Positions 11,634 to 22,639 of a DNA stretch of 64,000 nt are shown here, in pieces (the stretch's first letter is position 1; every line of letters begins with the position of its first letter). Where the stretch lies: contig JAJOZX010007506.1 in NCBI GenBank assembly GCA_023014485.1, positions 46,001 to 110,000 of the forward strand, read 5' to 3'. Source of the stretch: Bathynomus jamesi (lineage: Eukaryota; Arthropoda; Malacostraca; Isopoda; Cirolanidae). The position numbers and the translations under genes were made by a program. The notes beneath the pieces are model-generated. The model saw only the letters and a program-made list of their open reading frames with translations, was not told the origin of the DNA and searched no databases.

Positions 11634-11879
11634 GTTAGCAGCAATAAGCGAAATCAGGCATTAAGATAATACCTTGGCAAGCTAAGAAAGCTAAGAATGC
11701 ATATAGCATTAGTTACAATGGTCACTTTCACTGTTTAGATTAGATTAGGTTAGGTTAGGTTAGGTTATATTTATTTAGATATATAAATTGGCATTATACT
11801 TATGATTATATGGATTCTTAGCTTTCAGCTTATTGCCTAGGCATTAAGCTTAATGCCGGATTTTGCTTATTGTCGCTAA
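11634..11879. mobile_element. MITE family B, copy 1, with telomere-like core
   Basis: The left end (TTAGCAGCAATAAGCGAAAT) and right end (CTTATTGTCGCTAAT) are inverted repeats. The similarity continues inward for roughly 70 bp (CAGGCATTAAG / CTTAATGCCGG). The centre contains GGTTAGGTTAGGTTAGGTTA. A second copy lies at 13018-13229. Confidence 0.75.
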
Positions 11880-11980
11880 TATATATATATAAGAGAAAAC
11901 CACAATAAACGCGGGGACTTAGGTAATGCTTGAAAACTGGTAGAAACAGTTGGGTTGTGGTTACCTTCAGCTTTTATATA

Positions 11981-12202
11981 CAGGGTGGCCCATAAGTCCC
12001 AATCGGTTATAACTAAAGCTAAAATCCATCTAGCAGATTTTTTTTTTTCAAAAAAAAGGAAAGAATATTTGTAGAGATTTTTATATTTTGTACTTTCAAA
12101 TAATCAGTAAATATTTCTAAACTTATTATAAACTTTTTACTGTGTTTGATTTTTTGTATTTTCGCTTTAATTATAACAGATTGGGACTTATGGACCACCC
12201 TG
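11981..12202. mobile_element. MITE family C, about 220 bp
   Basis: The ends CAGGGTGGCCCATAAGTCCC and GGGACTTATGGACCACCCTG are about 28-bp inverted repeats of Tc1/mariner type beside TA-rich sequence. The interior is AT-rich and non-coding. Confidence 0.8.
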
Positions 12203-12249
12203 TATATATATATATTACAGTAGATTGAAGAGGAACACCACCACATACA

Positions 12250-12310
12250 AGAAAAACACTATTTATCCGAATGTTTCGAGATCGTCAGATTTCATCATTC
12301 GTGGATAAAA
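12250..12310 (-). other. Hammerhead-core-like motif, possible Penelope pLTR remnant
   Basis: The minus strand contains ATGATGAAATCTGACGATCT followed by CGAAACATTC. This is the order TGATGA, short imperfect hairpin, GAAA that also occurs at the ends of the Penelope-like palindromes in this window. The first conserved base of the core is not C, so a working ribozyme is doubtful. Confidence 0.35.
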
Positions 12311-13015
12311 TATTAAAATAGAAGAAAATTTTGTAACAGAATTTACATTAGAAAAATGGATTATATTAAAATAAAAAGATTACTAAAATCAAATTAGAGT
12401 AATGTCGAACGCAATATAAAATAAGAATTAAGGTAAAAATCGTAAAGTCATGAAATGATAAAAAAAACAAAAAACTAGATTCATTAGAAAGAGATACAAA
12501 AAAAAAGGCCCCAAAACAAGACATCAATTTGAACATTCGAAAAGTAAAATTCAAAAGCACAAAAACCTAAAATAAATGATTTAACAGAGTTAAAATTTCG
12601 TTTAAATTGATCTATGTTGAAAAACTCGATGGGTTTAAGTTCAAGAGCTCTATTACAGCTTGCAAAGAGCCCTGAAACCTGATTGAACAATCGGATGGTT
12701 GTGTTTATGACTACGATTGCGTATCTTGAGTTAGGTGGTTTGTTCTATGGTAATTTTGTACGGACAGAGATTCCAAGATGCACGGAAATGGGAGTTTTTA
12801 AATATCAAGTGATTTTTCCAATATAGATTCCTGTACAGTGGCTACACTTAAATTAATATACTATGGAAAATCTGACTGAAGTGGTCAGGGATGAAATCTT
12901 TGAACTTAAGGAAACTATTAATTGTTCTCTGTGAATACTTCTATTGTGCTTTTAAACTTTAGGTAATCATTTTGTATCTCTTTATATTGCTTTTTTTATG
13001 CAGAAAGGAGGGGCC
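12311..13015. other. Gene-free AT-rich stretch
   Basis: Two overlapping short minus-strand frames (12366-12560, 12484-12690) are Phe/Leu-rich translations of A/T-rich DNA without a signature. No gene is claimed. Confidence 0.5.
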
Positions 13016-13017
13016 AA

Positions 13018-13229
13018 GGGCGATAAGCTGAAAGTTAAAAATGCATATAGCATTAGTTACAATGATCACTTTCACTGTTTAAATTATGTTATGTTATGTT
13101 AGGTTAGGTTATACTTATTAGTATAGATATATAAATAGGCATTATACTTATGATTATATGCATTCTTAGCTTTCAGTTTATTGCCTAGGCATTAGCTTAA
13201 TGCCGGATTCCGCTTATTGTCGCTAATAT
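13018..13229. mobile_element. MITE family B, copy 2
   Basis: Direct copy of 11634-11879 with a shortened left end. It shares TGCATATAGCATTAGTTACA, the TTAGGTTAGG core and the right end (GCTTATTGTCGCTAATATAT). The core has mostly TTATG units here in place of TTAGG. Confidence 0.75.
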
Positions 13230-13539
13230 ATATATATAAAGAAACCCCCAATAAAACCGCAATAAAACCGCAATAAAAGGACGATGGTTTGTTTTCTATT
13301 TTTATCAGGTTTAATTTTTTTTAATAACATTTAATTTTATATTTTTTTTACCTTATTCTAATTAAGGTGTTTTCGTGGTTTTAGTAATCATTTATTTTAA
13401 TGCAATCAATTTTTGAATGTAAAATTAGTTCTTATTTTCAGAATTTAGCCACTAATGATGAGATTACACGAGAATATTAAAATCAGAGAGGGAGAGAAAA
13501 CTCGTATGTAGTTTTAATACTGTTAATTAACTGTTAAAA

Positions 13540-13549
13540 CACTCTCTCT

Positions 13550-13601
<52 letters not shown>

Positions 13602-13608
13602 CTCTCTC
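13540..13608. repeat. (CT)n microsatellite
   Basis: CT units interrupted twice by TTCT. It adjoins the composite repeat that starts at about 13720. Confidence 0.95.
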
Positions 13609-13719
13609 TGTCAAAACCTCCAAATGGCTAATTAAGTTTAAAGGTATGCTACTCTTTAGGTATATAGTGTCTATGTACTGAGATAGAAGCAGTGATATCC
13701 CTTTCGATGTAAGTGTAGT

Positions 13720-14870
13720 AAGAGGCGCTGGTATGACCTGGTTACGGAGCACTGGGTGTCATCAATGTGAGAATGCTCGGGTGTCAAAACCCCCCGAATA
13801 AACCTTATACAAGATGGTTATAGGTTGGGGATGTTTCCTTTTGTTCATAAATGTAGTAGGAGGCGCTGGTCAGGTCTGGTATCAGAAAACTGGGAATTCT
13901 CAAATGGTAGCCTTTTGTAAATTTTGTAAAAAATTTTATTTACTTTTATTTAACTGATAGGAATTATCGGGAGTCCGAATAGTTATGTTAAATTATTTTG
14001 GGAAGTCACTCCTTTCCCCTCTTCTCTCTTTTTGTTGTTCATTTCTCTCTCCTTTTCGTCAACATAAAGGGAGCTCCCTGCAAGGAGAGCTAGTTAGGAT
14101 AGAGTATTAGTAGTAATGTTTCCTTTGCCAATAAATCTACTAGGAGGAGCTGGCCTAGTCTGGTTTCAGAGCACGGGGAGTTCTCAGATAATACTGAGTG
14201 GTAGAGACGGGTGCTCTCGGAAGTCAAAACCTCTGAATAGACATATTCAACTTCAGGGATGCTACTTATGTAGGGCATCATTTCATAGTTTTAAAAATGT
14301 GTAGCGAAATTTCGTAAAAACAAAGGAGAAACTATAAATACCGCACACAGTCAAGAAAATTCATAAATTTAGGGGTTGGCCAGCAGAAGGTGACTGGATC
14401 AGTGCTCCCTTATCAAAGTAATTCCTACACAAAGTATAAATGCAGCCTAAATATAGTGTATTCATATAGAGGATGTATAATTTCAAAATGTCGGTTTCAC
14501 AACACGATGGCTTTGGACATTCATCGACAAAAAGACGCGGCGATGAAATGATGACTTCTTCTATATAATAAATAAATAAAAACAATTCATAAAAAAATGC
14601 ATGGTGCTTATTAGATTAAGTACTCTATTGTTTCATGCTATTCTTTATTTTCCACTGTCCTCTAATGAATAACTGGGTAGAGAAAATAAGTGTACGCATG
14701 GTGTGAATGAAATCTGAAGTTATTCTTTTTATTATACTTTCTCATATTTTCATATAAATCTTCTTCCACAACAATCTTCTGTCAGCAGTAGCTGGCGGAG
14801 GAGGGAGATGCTTGTCTGTTCTACACTTTGCTACTACAACTACTATCTCGGCTATGAAATTTTTTTTCTC
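13720..14870 (+). repeat. Composite repeat R, plus copy, ~140-bp internal units
   Basis: A core (AGGAGGCGCTGGTCAGGTCT, then CAGAGCACTGGGAGTTCTC) recurs at about 13720, 13859 and 14142, suggesting a ~140-bp period with one decayed unit. Downstream unique-looking sequence includes TTTCATGCTATTCTTTATTT and GTGTACGCATGGTGTGAATG. The whole block recurs in reverse orientation at 35770-36930, where the order of parts is mirrored. No coding region is evident and the nature of the family is unknown to me. Confidence 0.65.
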
Positions 14871-14998
14871 GTTTAAAAGTATAACCATTCTATGAGAGAC
14901 GTCAATATTCTTTATTTTTATTTGCTTCTTTCACCCCCACCCCTCCTGCGAATTCTTTCTTAGTTCTTAGGGTTTTTGTTCGCCTCTTCTTCTTCTTC

Positions 14999-15121
<123 letters not shown>

Positions 15122-15365
15122 ATTCGTTTTGTGTTCTTGCCTCAACGAGGAAGAAATGCAGAAATGAAATGAAGAGGAAAACCTCGACTAAAATTACTTT
15201 GAACGAAATTTTTATTTAAAATTTAGAATAATTTATAATTGGCGCCAAAATGATTTCAATCGAAATTTTAACAAATTAATGACCCAAAATTTCCTTTGTG
15301 TCAAAGGGGTAATAAGCAGACAACCCTCGTATGTTCCTCATACATAAATTATCTCTTTCTCTGCC

Positions 15366-15427
<62 letters not shown>

Positions 15428-15783
15428 AGAGAGAGCGTGTATCCTAGAAGTTCTGCTCAATAACATTGGACAACAAATTAGAACTTTTTTCCTGTTCCTC
15501 AAATAAATAAGGAGATTCTGGTAGATTTTTGCAGGCAGAATACAAATATGGAAAGGTTTTGAAAAAAATTGAATTTGAATTTTGTTTAAAAAAAGCAGGA
15601 ATATGTAGGTATAATTGGCAGCATTAGAACTTCACTTTTCGGGAGGTACTGGGCCGAAGATGGTACTGTGGCATTGAAAGTGGTAAAGATAGCAGTTAGA
15701 TGATTGCACTTAATTGGGAGACCAGTGGTTTGCCAGCAGATGTCGGGGTACAACTAGAAACACTAGGACGGAATGGTTGTGCG

Positions 15784-15855
<72 letters not shown>

Positions 15856-16148
15856 GTGGGTGATGGAAAAATTTCACTATTATTTTCGAAATCAGCACTA
15901 AAAAGTCAGTAAGGAACACCCACAACTACCAGAGGAACAGAATCTTCGTTGAACAGCGTAATGTACAACATGATATTATCCTTTGGGGCAAGACTTCTGG
16001 AATACCCTGTACATATATACGGACAGTGAAGTTGATTGAATGTAATGAAGTCGAACTGGAATAAGATCAAATTTTCCAGGCTGGAGGAAAGTAGGATTGA
16101 AAGTAAATTGACCAAAGCTAAATAAAATTCGATTTTATTTCATTCGAC

Positions 16149-16189
<41 letters not shown>

Positions 16190-16497
16190 GCGCAGGAATA
16201 AATTGAGCAACCAAAAATTAAATAAAAGCCTAGTTTTACTTTTACTATACACACTCCTTTCTTTACAAGTGTGATGAAGAACTACATTCAACTTCTGTCT
16301 GTGATTCCCGAAGAGTTCGGACACGTTTTGGTTTTCATTCCATCAGATTGTTTGAATGAAGTTACCGTCCAAATTTTGCCAAATTCAAGTCAATATTTCC
16401 TTTAGATTTGATACAAATATGATCATGTTCCAAACCTATTTCATAGGAGACCCCTTTTTCTCTCTTACACCGCCAGTATATTGCGAAGTGTGACAGG
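15122..16497. other. Gene-free stretch with microsatellites
   Basis: No gene recognised. It contains (TA)n/(GA)n at 15366-15428, two (TA)n blocks at 15788-15854 and (GA)n at 16153-16188. A lone TIR-like end, TTCTGGAATACCCTGTA, at about 15994-16010 has no evident partner. Confidence 0.55.
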
Positions 16498-16505
16498 TTG
16501 CACAG

Positions 16506-16949
16506 TAGGGTGGATCGATTTTATATTTTTTCGATTTCCATATTCTAATAGAGACAAAAACTTGCGCATGCATGAGGAAATAGCCTCTGCAAAATCTTAG
16601 CTTAATAGGTAATCATCTTCTGCCCCCGGCAGAGCGATGAAATCATATTTTGGTAGTCAAAAATGTATTTTTCTTATAATTTTTAAAATATTTCAATATG
16701 CATCAAAATTATTCCTAATAACTATAAAGTCGATGAAAAAGACCTCATATGATCGTTTTTCCAAGCACGTTGTCCTACGTTAATATCTTTTGCCCCGGCA
16801 ACAACGTCAAATGTTGAAAAAATAGGTAATTTATATACGTATTTTCAGATCGGCTCTTTGTCTTAAATAATGCATTTATATATTTCCCATAGCATTTATA
16901 TCGTTGCTTAGGCATGAAATAACACACACGCAAAATTTTATGACTCTAG
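16506..16949 (+). repeat. Left terminal inverted repeat (444 bp)
   Basis: It contains CTGCCCCCGGCAGAGCGATG and TTTGCCCCGGCAACAACGTC, both mirrored in the right copy. Towards the interior it ends at AAATTTTATGACTCTAG. Confidence 0.85.
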
Positions 16950-17033
16950 GCTAGGGTTTAAAGGTCATCTCTGGTGAGTGCTGCCAGCAGCAGCTGCCAC
17001 TGACGCGCCAGTCGAAAGGGTGGAGCCATTCGT

Positions 17034-18052
17034 ATGATTGAAATGAAACTACAAAGGCCAGTTCAGTGGATCATATGCCTATTACCGGTAATGAATTATC
17101 ACTGCGACACCTCATTCAAGACTTGGACGGCAAAACAACTGGGCCAATGGGCTTTACTGAACCAGTTGGAAAACAACTGAACGACTGCGAAAAACTTCCA
17201 ATTAAAGAATTCGATGATGCCATTCCATCTCCCGACATTGACATAGATGATGCCGAGTTGAGCACTGACCAAAAATATTTGTTAGGCATCTACAGAGCAG
17301 TGTCGAGCGGTAGCTGCTCTTCAGCTCTCGCGGCTCGAAATCCAGGTAAGATGGCGCATTCCAGGTGGCTGACAACAGCAAATAGATTTCTGCGCCTCTA
17401 TGTTTCAACCAGTGAACCTTCCAGCACCTTCAACGAAATTGTGCGATTCATTATGACAGTTTACGCACCAATTTGGTTTAAGATAAAGAAAAACTCCAGT
17501 TTCACTGAGGGCGCAAAACATTTTTTCGAAATGATGCGTCTCTCTCAGACCATGCCTCAAAGATCTAAGACAATCGCCAACAAAGTCCTCCGTAGAAATT
17601 CTTTCTTTGCTCACCCAGAAAATATTTTGATCTCCATGCTACATGCCATGAGCAACACATAAGAGAATTGGGATGGAGAAGAATATTAAAAGCACGATCA
17701 AAACAATCACCAGCGGGGGAAATTCGAGCCTTCGCCATGCCTGAGCTGCTCTACGATAGTCAAAACTATTACGAAATGATCAACTGGCAAACGGCTGAGG
17801 TGACCGAACCCCCCGTTACAAAAAAATATCTGATACCGAATAAAGAGTTTTGTTGAAACGGGAGACCTGCCTGATGGACTGATCCCACTATTCCCTTGTC
17901 ATACTCAAGCGGTCGAGAGACTCATCAAATTAGTAACCGAAGCCTCTGCCAGTGTAAGTGGAATAGAAGAGAGGGACGGATTCATTCGCTCCCGTCTTCA
18001 CTCCCGAACAAAAATTCCACGATTTGATTCTAAGAAAGATTACCGTATGTAA
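17034..18052 (+). pseudogene. Uncharacterised transposase-like protein, three frameshifts
   Basis: The sole gene of the long-TIR element. The first readable frame gives MIEMKLQRPVQWIICLL. A frameshift near 17080 leads to LRHLIQDLDGKTTGPMGFTE, LSTDQKYLLGIYRAV and MAHSRWLTTANRFLRLYVST, then VYAPIWFKIK and FFAHPENILISML. A second shift near 17655 gives RELGWRRILKARSK and YEMINWQTAEVTEPPVT. A third near 17850 gives LIPLFPCHTQAVERLIKLVT, then ASASVSGIEERDGFIRSRLH and the stop TAA at 18050-18052. I recognise this as a widespread but unnamed invertebrate protein type. No catalytic DDE residues can be assigned with confidence. The open frame starts without an obvious N-terminal DNA-binding domain, so this copy is probably also an internal-deletion derivative. 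It lies wholly inside the element. Confidence 0.6.
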
Positions 18053-18254
18053 ATCGACATGCAGCCAAAGGAAGGGTGGTTGGGGCTGGATAGGGTGGAA
18101 CTCGACGTACAGCCACCTCCTCGTGGTGAGTTCTGGGTTGCTAATTTTATAAAATTAGCAAGCGAGGAGCTGTACTTAGTACTATCGTACTTATACATCG
18201 CATTAACGTAATTATAATCCACATTTAGACTTTTCTCGGGGACAGAAGATATTA

Positions 18255-18698
18255 CTCTAGTCATAAAATTTTGCGTGTGTGTTATTTCATGCCTAAGCAA
18301 CGATATAAATGCTATGGGAAATATATAAATGCATTATTTAAGACAAAGAGCCGATCTGAAAATATGTATATAAATTACCTATTTTTTCAACATTTACGTT
18401 GTTGCCGGGGGCAAAAGATATTAACGTAGGACAAAGCGCTTGGAAAAACGATCATATGAGGTCTTTTTCATCGACTTTATAGTTATTAGGAATAATTTTG
18501 ATGCATATTGAAATATTTTAAAAATTATAAGAAAAATACGTTTTTGACTACTAAAATATATTTTCATCGCTCTGCCGGGGCAGAAGATGATTACCTATTA
18601 AGCTAAGATTTTGCAGAGGCTATTTTCTCATGCATGCGCAAGTTTTTGTCTCTATTAGAATATGGAAATCGAAAGAAATGTAAAATCGATCCACCCTA
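18255..18698 (-). repeat. Right terminal inverted repeat (444 bp)
   Basis: Inverted counterpart of 16506-16949. The small differences between the arms suggest the insertion is not very recent. Confidence 0.85.
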
Positions 18699-18706
18699 TT
18701 GCACAG

Positions 18707-19249
18707 TCTTCTTGCAACACGCAAGTGTTAAACTGAATTTTACTTCATGAAAAAATGAAAGAAGATTTTCCGGAATTTCCCGGAATTCAGACGTCTCTCG
18801 AGAATATCAGGTCAGGCTTTCCAGAATCCTGGGCAACCTGTCATACCTACCTCCGATATACTGCAAGAGAAAAAAAAAAGAGCTAAAATTTCTTCCATGG
18901 TCTCCGGTAAACTCCTATTAAGTACGTCTGAGATCATCTTAATCAAATTTGTATGAAATCTAAAGAAATATTGACTGAATTTTGGTAAAATTTTGACCAC
19001 AGCGTCATCCAAAACCTGATCGCAACCAAACCCTTCTGAAGTACAAGGAACGGATACAAGATACCGGCTACATGCATTTACTTAATTATCACATCTCTTG
19101 AGGTATATGTACATTAAAATAAAAATAATATAAACCTACTGGCTACTCATTATATTCATGGAGACCTTTTGTATATATATTTCACCGTGTGTGTATATAT
19201 ATATTTCACCAAAACTATTGAGAATACAAAGATAGTTCAAACGCCATTC
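18707..19249. other. Gene-free stretch
   Basis: No recognisable feature apart from short TA-rich runs near 19173-19205. Confidence 0.5.
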
Positions 19250-19685
19250 AAATCAGCATCTCAAGCCATTTATATGACAATGTGTTCGATGTGCTATCCC
19301 TCCACTTCGATGATTTATCGCAACCTCATCCCAAAATTCGATACCACGCTCTGGAGAACCTCTGTCGGAATGTCGACGATTTGACGTTCAATCGATGATT
19401 TCAGCTCCTCCAAAGTCTTTGGGTTGCTCTGGTAAACTCTATCTTTGAGGTATCCCCAGAAAAAGAAGTCACACGGATTGTTTGAGATCAGGCGAATAGG
19501 CAGGCCAATCAATGCCGCTTCCATAGTGCTTCCGATAGTCCAAACCAATGACATTCTCCCAAACTGATGTTAAAAAAAAATGGCGAGAGTTGTATAATGT
19601 GTCAGCAAATTTTCATCGAATTCTATTCATTCATGTAGGAGAAAATGCAAGTTAATGTTAGTAGGTACCTTTTGGGCCACCCTGT
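19250..19685 (-). mobile_element. Mariner remnant, one end visible
   Basis: A TIR-like end (ACCTTTTGGGCCACCCTGTA) lies beside (TA)n at 19685. It is followed on the minus strand by only the C-terminal third of a transposase (19315-19554). The intervening two thirds are deleted and the far end is not clear. Confidence 0.65.
19315..19554 (-). pseudogene. Mariner transposase C-terminal fragment
   Basis: It reads NNPCDFFFWGYLKDRVYQSN followed by PKTLEELKSSIERQIVDIP and LQSVVSNFGMRL. This is the usual C-terminal region of insect and crustacean Tc1/mariner transposases, with the last catalytic Asp in PCDFF. The DNA-binding domain and the first two catalytic residues are absent. Confidence 0.75.
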
Positions 19686-19689
19686 ATAT

Positions 19690-20185
19690 ATATATATACA
19701 TTATATAAAGAAATAATAACTATTCAACCAGGAAATATTATTGTATAAAAATCGTGTAAAACCGACTCAAAATTAAAACAATTTCCTTTATTGCTGAAAT
19801 CAATAAATGAAGGCAGAAGGGCTTAATTGGTCTTAATTAGAAATTCGCCATTACGAGTTTAAACTCTTTTGTGTTATCAGGAAAGCAAAATGAAAAAAAG
19901 GCAATATTCGTGTTAATTTACGTATGGGAGACTCGCACATGTACGCGCGTTTGCGAATACAGTACTTTTCCAATTTTTCAAGGTTTTTTTTTTTTATTAT
20001 AACAAAGCCTCAAGATTATCCTCGTTTTTTATTTTTATGGGAAATAATTAACTTTGCAGACGACATAAATTCATTTTTAATGTGAAACCAAATATATAAT
20101 TCAATTATTCAAATAAAAGCTTCCACATTTAAGCGCCCCCTCATTGCTGAATACGCGAAAGACCTTGGAATAATTTTTTCTTTCC

Positions 20186-20186
<1 letters not shown>
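19690..20186. other. Gene-free AT-rich stretch
   Basis: No coding or repeat feature recognised. Confidence 0.5.

Positions 20187-20226
<40 letters not shown>
20187..20226. repeat. (GT)n microsatellite
   Basis: About 20 GT units directly abutting the 5' break of a LINE fragment. Confidence 0.95.
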
Positions 20227-20228
<2 letters not shown>

Positions 20229-20390
20229 CAAGAATCATCTGGACACGTTCTTATGCAGATTCCATATGTAGCTGGCTATGAGGGCAGGATGAGAGTAGAA
20301 AGCAACTCTCTCTTTCAGAAAATCCCCCAAACGCTGCATAGCGGTCGAACGGTCATTCCGTAACAGTTGTTCGAAAATAACATAAAAACA
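20227..20390 (+). mobile_element. 3' fragment of LINE family 2
   Basis: It reads FKNHLDTFLCRFHM, then a frame change to VAGYEGRMRVESNSLFQK. This matches the C-terminus of the LINE at 55480-57600 (FKNQLDRFLCKVPDQP, YEGRRRSESNSLLH). The short 3' UTR (CGGTCGAACGGTC...GTTGTTCGAAAATAAC) is a diverged version of the family tail. Confidence 0.7.
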
Positions 20391-20472
20391 AGTGCATGAA
20401 TAAATGAACAATTCGAACTGAAGCAAAACCAAGGTTAACTAAGGTTTTATATATATATATATATATATATAT

Positions 20473-21245
20473 ACAGACCGTGCATGGAACAAGGAACTCT
20501 TCTGGGATAATTAAATCCACTATAGTCCGAATAAGTAATGGTAAATGACAAATACCATAGTTTTTCTTTTTCATGATGCTAGCCCGACGTGGGCAACGGG
20601 TCACTAGCAAAGAGGTCCCATAAATATAGCTTCCCTCACCAGCTATCTGCAAAGCAGACAGGATCCAGCTTTGGGACATGGATCTAGGGTTTAAAGCAGC
20701 CTAGTTCTGCTACATTTAGAACCTCAATATAAGCAAAAGACTCGCTGCCTTCACGTCAGATTGAATACATCAAAGAAAAAGGGGTAACTATTATATTTTT
20801 AGCCAAAAACCAAAACTTGAAACTTGAAACTTCCCATCTTGAAACGGACATGTTATGTGCCTTGAAAAGTGGACGCTCAATTCTGCCAGTTGAGGTTTAA
20901 GTTTTGGTTTTTGGCTAAAAATATAATAGTTACCCCTTTTTCTTTGATGTATTCAATCTGACGTGAAGGCAGCGAGTCTTTTGCTTATATTGAGGTTCTA
21001 AATGTAGCAGAACTAGGCTGCTTTAAACCCTAGATCCATGTCCCAAAGCTGGATCCTGTCTGCTTTGCAGATAGCTGGTGAGGGAAGCTATATTTATGGG
21101 ACCTCTCTGCGAGTGACCCGTTGCCCACGTCGGGCTAGCATCATGAAAAAGAAAAACTATGGTATTTGTCATTTACCATTACTTATTCGGACTATAGTGG
21201 ATTTAATTATTCCAGAAGAGTTCCTTGTTCCATGCACGGTCTGTG
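20473..21245. repeat. Large near-perfect palindrome, 346-bp arms, 80-bp spacer
   Basis: The left arm 20473-20818 and right arm 20899-21245 are reverse complements with very few differences. One difference (ACTAGCAAAGAGG versus CTCTCTGCGAGTG) lies near the middle. The spacer contains CTTGAAACGGACATGTTATG. Both arms therefore encode the same 70-residue frame starting MSQSWILSALQIAGEGSYIY, which is a by-product of the duplication. The outer ends adjoin (TA)n or GT-rich sequence. The organisation matches the Penelope-like palindromes at 37.6-41.2 kb, but I cannot identify a coding tail with certainty. Confidence 0.85.
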
Positions 21246-21290
21246 TGTATCATAAAACACCTCAGGGGACCATTCTGAGTTCATTCCTCA

Positions 21291-21319
<29 letters not shown>
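21291..21319. repeat. (TA)n microsatellite
   Basis: Alternating TA separating the palindrome from the hammerhead-like segment. Confidence 0.95.
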
Positions 21320-21323
<4 letters not shown>

Positions 21324-21329
21324 GTCAAG

Positions 21330-21400
21330 ACGATAGATACAGGTTTCATATATTTCAAACGTTTCGAGAACTTATCTCATCATCATCATGGAAAAGTGAA
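21330..21400 (-). other. Hammerhead-core-like motif
   Basis: The minus strand reads TGATGATGAGATAAGTTCTC followed directly by GAAACGTTTG. A GAG/CTC hairpin sits between TGATGA and GAAA. It is the same arrangement as at 38745 and may be a Penelope pLTR remnant related to the palindrome next to it. Confidence 0.4.
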
Positions 21401-21514
21401 ACTGATAATTATAAAATCATATATAAAATACATAAAATTGAAATTTAGTTTTTATAGATCGATTGTCTCTTTTAATTTTATGTATTTTATTTACAGTTTT
21501 GGTTTGGCTTTTAC

Positions 21515-22639
21515 TAGTGATGTACCGATTCCAAAATTTAGCCGATTCCGATGCAGATTCCATGAACACCTACCGATCCCGAAGCCGATTCCATGAACAA
21601 TTGCCGATCTCGATGCTAATTCTTTGACTATATTTTAAAAAATCAATTCCCTTCATAAATTTTACTAATTTAATATGAAAACTTTCAATTTTCGTATTTT
21701 TACATTTCAAATTTGTTTAAATGCTTTTCCTGAGCTCACTCTACAATATACAGTCCCAGAATTTGTTACTCATATACCGTAGTTAAAATGATGTTAAAAT
21801 GTTTTATTACTTAGTAAAAATGATAAAATAATGTTATTTTTGTTTCATAAATTGAATACCAATATTTAAAGTAATTGTTTTTCCTTATGTTGAAGGTATT
21901 TTCTTTCTTCGACAATGTAAACAAGAGTAAATTTTTCATCAAAATTAATTTCAAGTCCCTGGTGGCCAATTTGAATTAAAAATTGGATATACAATTTGGA
22001 TTTATAAGATTATTTAAAATATTTAAAATGAAGTCAAAATAATAAGATGGTTTAATATATATGCAGTAAATTATAAAGTACAACTTAATATAGCAGTAGC
22101 GTAACTGGGCATACTGATACGCATTATACGCACGTGCGTATACTTTTTCATAAAAAAAAATTCGCGACTGGTTTCCGGATAAGACCTTTACATTTATTGT
22201 ATTGGGAATCTCTACATCTCAGTTCTACCATTTTATACGAACAAGCATACGTGTTTATACTGTCTTTATTCGATTTTCCACGACCTCGTGCGTATAGTTT
22301 TTGAATGTCTGGCTACGCCCATGTATAGAATTATTATTAATATAGAGTAGATTACAATAATTTATAATATTTAAGATTAGCTAGTTAGAGAAAATGTAAA
22401 TTTATTGGCAACTTACCTTATTAAGCTTTGCCATTTTCGTGAATGTAAAATATTTTTATACAATTATACTTCGAAATGAGTATAAATTTCATAAATAGTT
22501 TTTCGTATGTTCAATTTTCTATAAATATAGATTTTATTTTGTAATGAAAATTTCAAAATTTCAAAGAATCGGTTAGAGAATCGGCTAAACTTGGCCGATG
22601 CCGATGCCCCCAAAATGCCGCTTAATCGGTACACCACTA
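21515..22639. mobile_element. hAT-like non-autonomous element, 1.1 kb
   Basis: It starts TAGTGATGTACCGATT and ends AATCGGTACACCACTA, inverted repeats of 16 bp with one mismatch in a hAT-like form. Subterminal copies of CCGATTCCGATG / CCGAAGCCGATTCC at the left and GCCGATGCCGATGCC at the right are typical transposase-binding-type repeats. The interior is AT-rich and non-coding. An 8-bp duplication is not clear (GCTTTTAC versus GCAAAGCA). A possible further insertion lies at about 22096-22322 (CAGTAGCGTAACTGGG ... GGCTACGCCCATG). Confidence 0.65.

Larger units (their letters stand above)
16506..18698 (+). mobile_element. DNA transposon with 444-bp terminal inverted repeats and 8-bp TSD
   Basis: The element begins TAGGGTGGATCGATTTTA and ends with the complement TAAAATCGATCCACCCTA. 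It is flanked by a perfect 8-bp direct repeat TTGCACAG (16498-16505 and 18699-18706). The two terminal inverted repeats run about 444 bp each (16506-16949, 18255-18698) with only scattered differences. Between them lies one broken gene on the plus strand. An 8-bp duplication is typical of hAT and P superfamilies, but such long TIRs are not usual for hAT and the gene shows no BED finger. Superfamily unassigned. Confidence 0.85.

Noticed and set aside
20353..21448. Two ORFs sharing 70 nearly identical residues (MSQSWILSALQIAGEGSYIY)
   Set aside because: They are the same sequence read from the two arms of a palindrome; the match is not evidence of a conserved protein.
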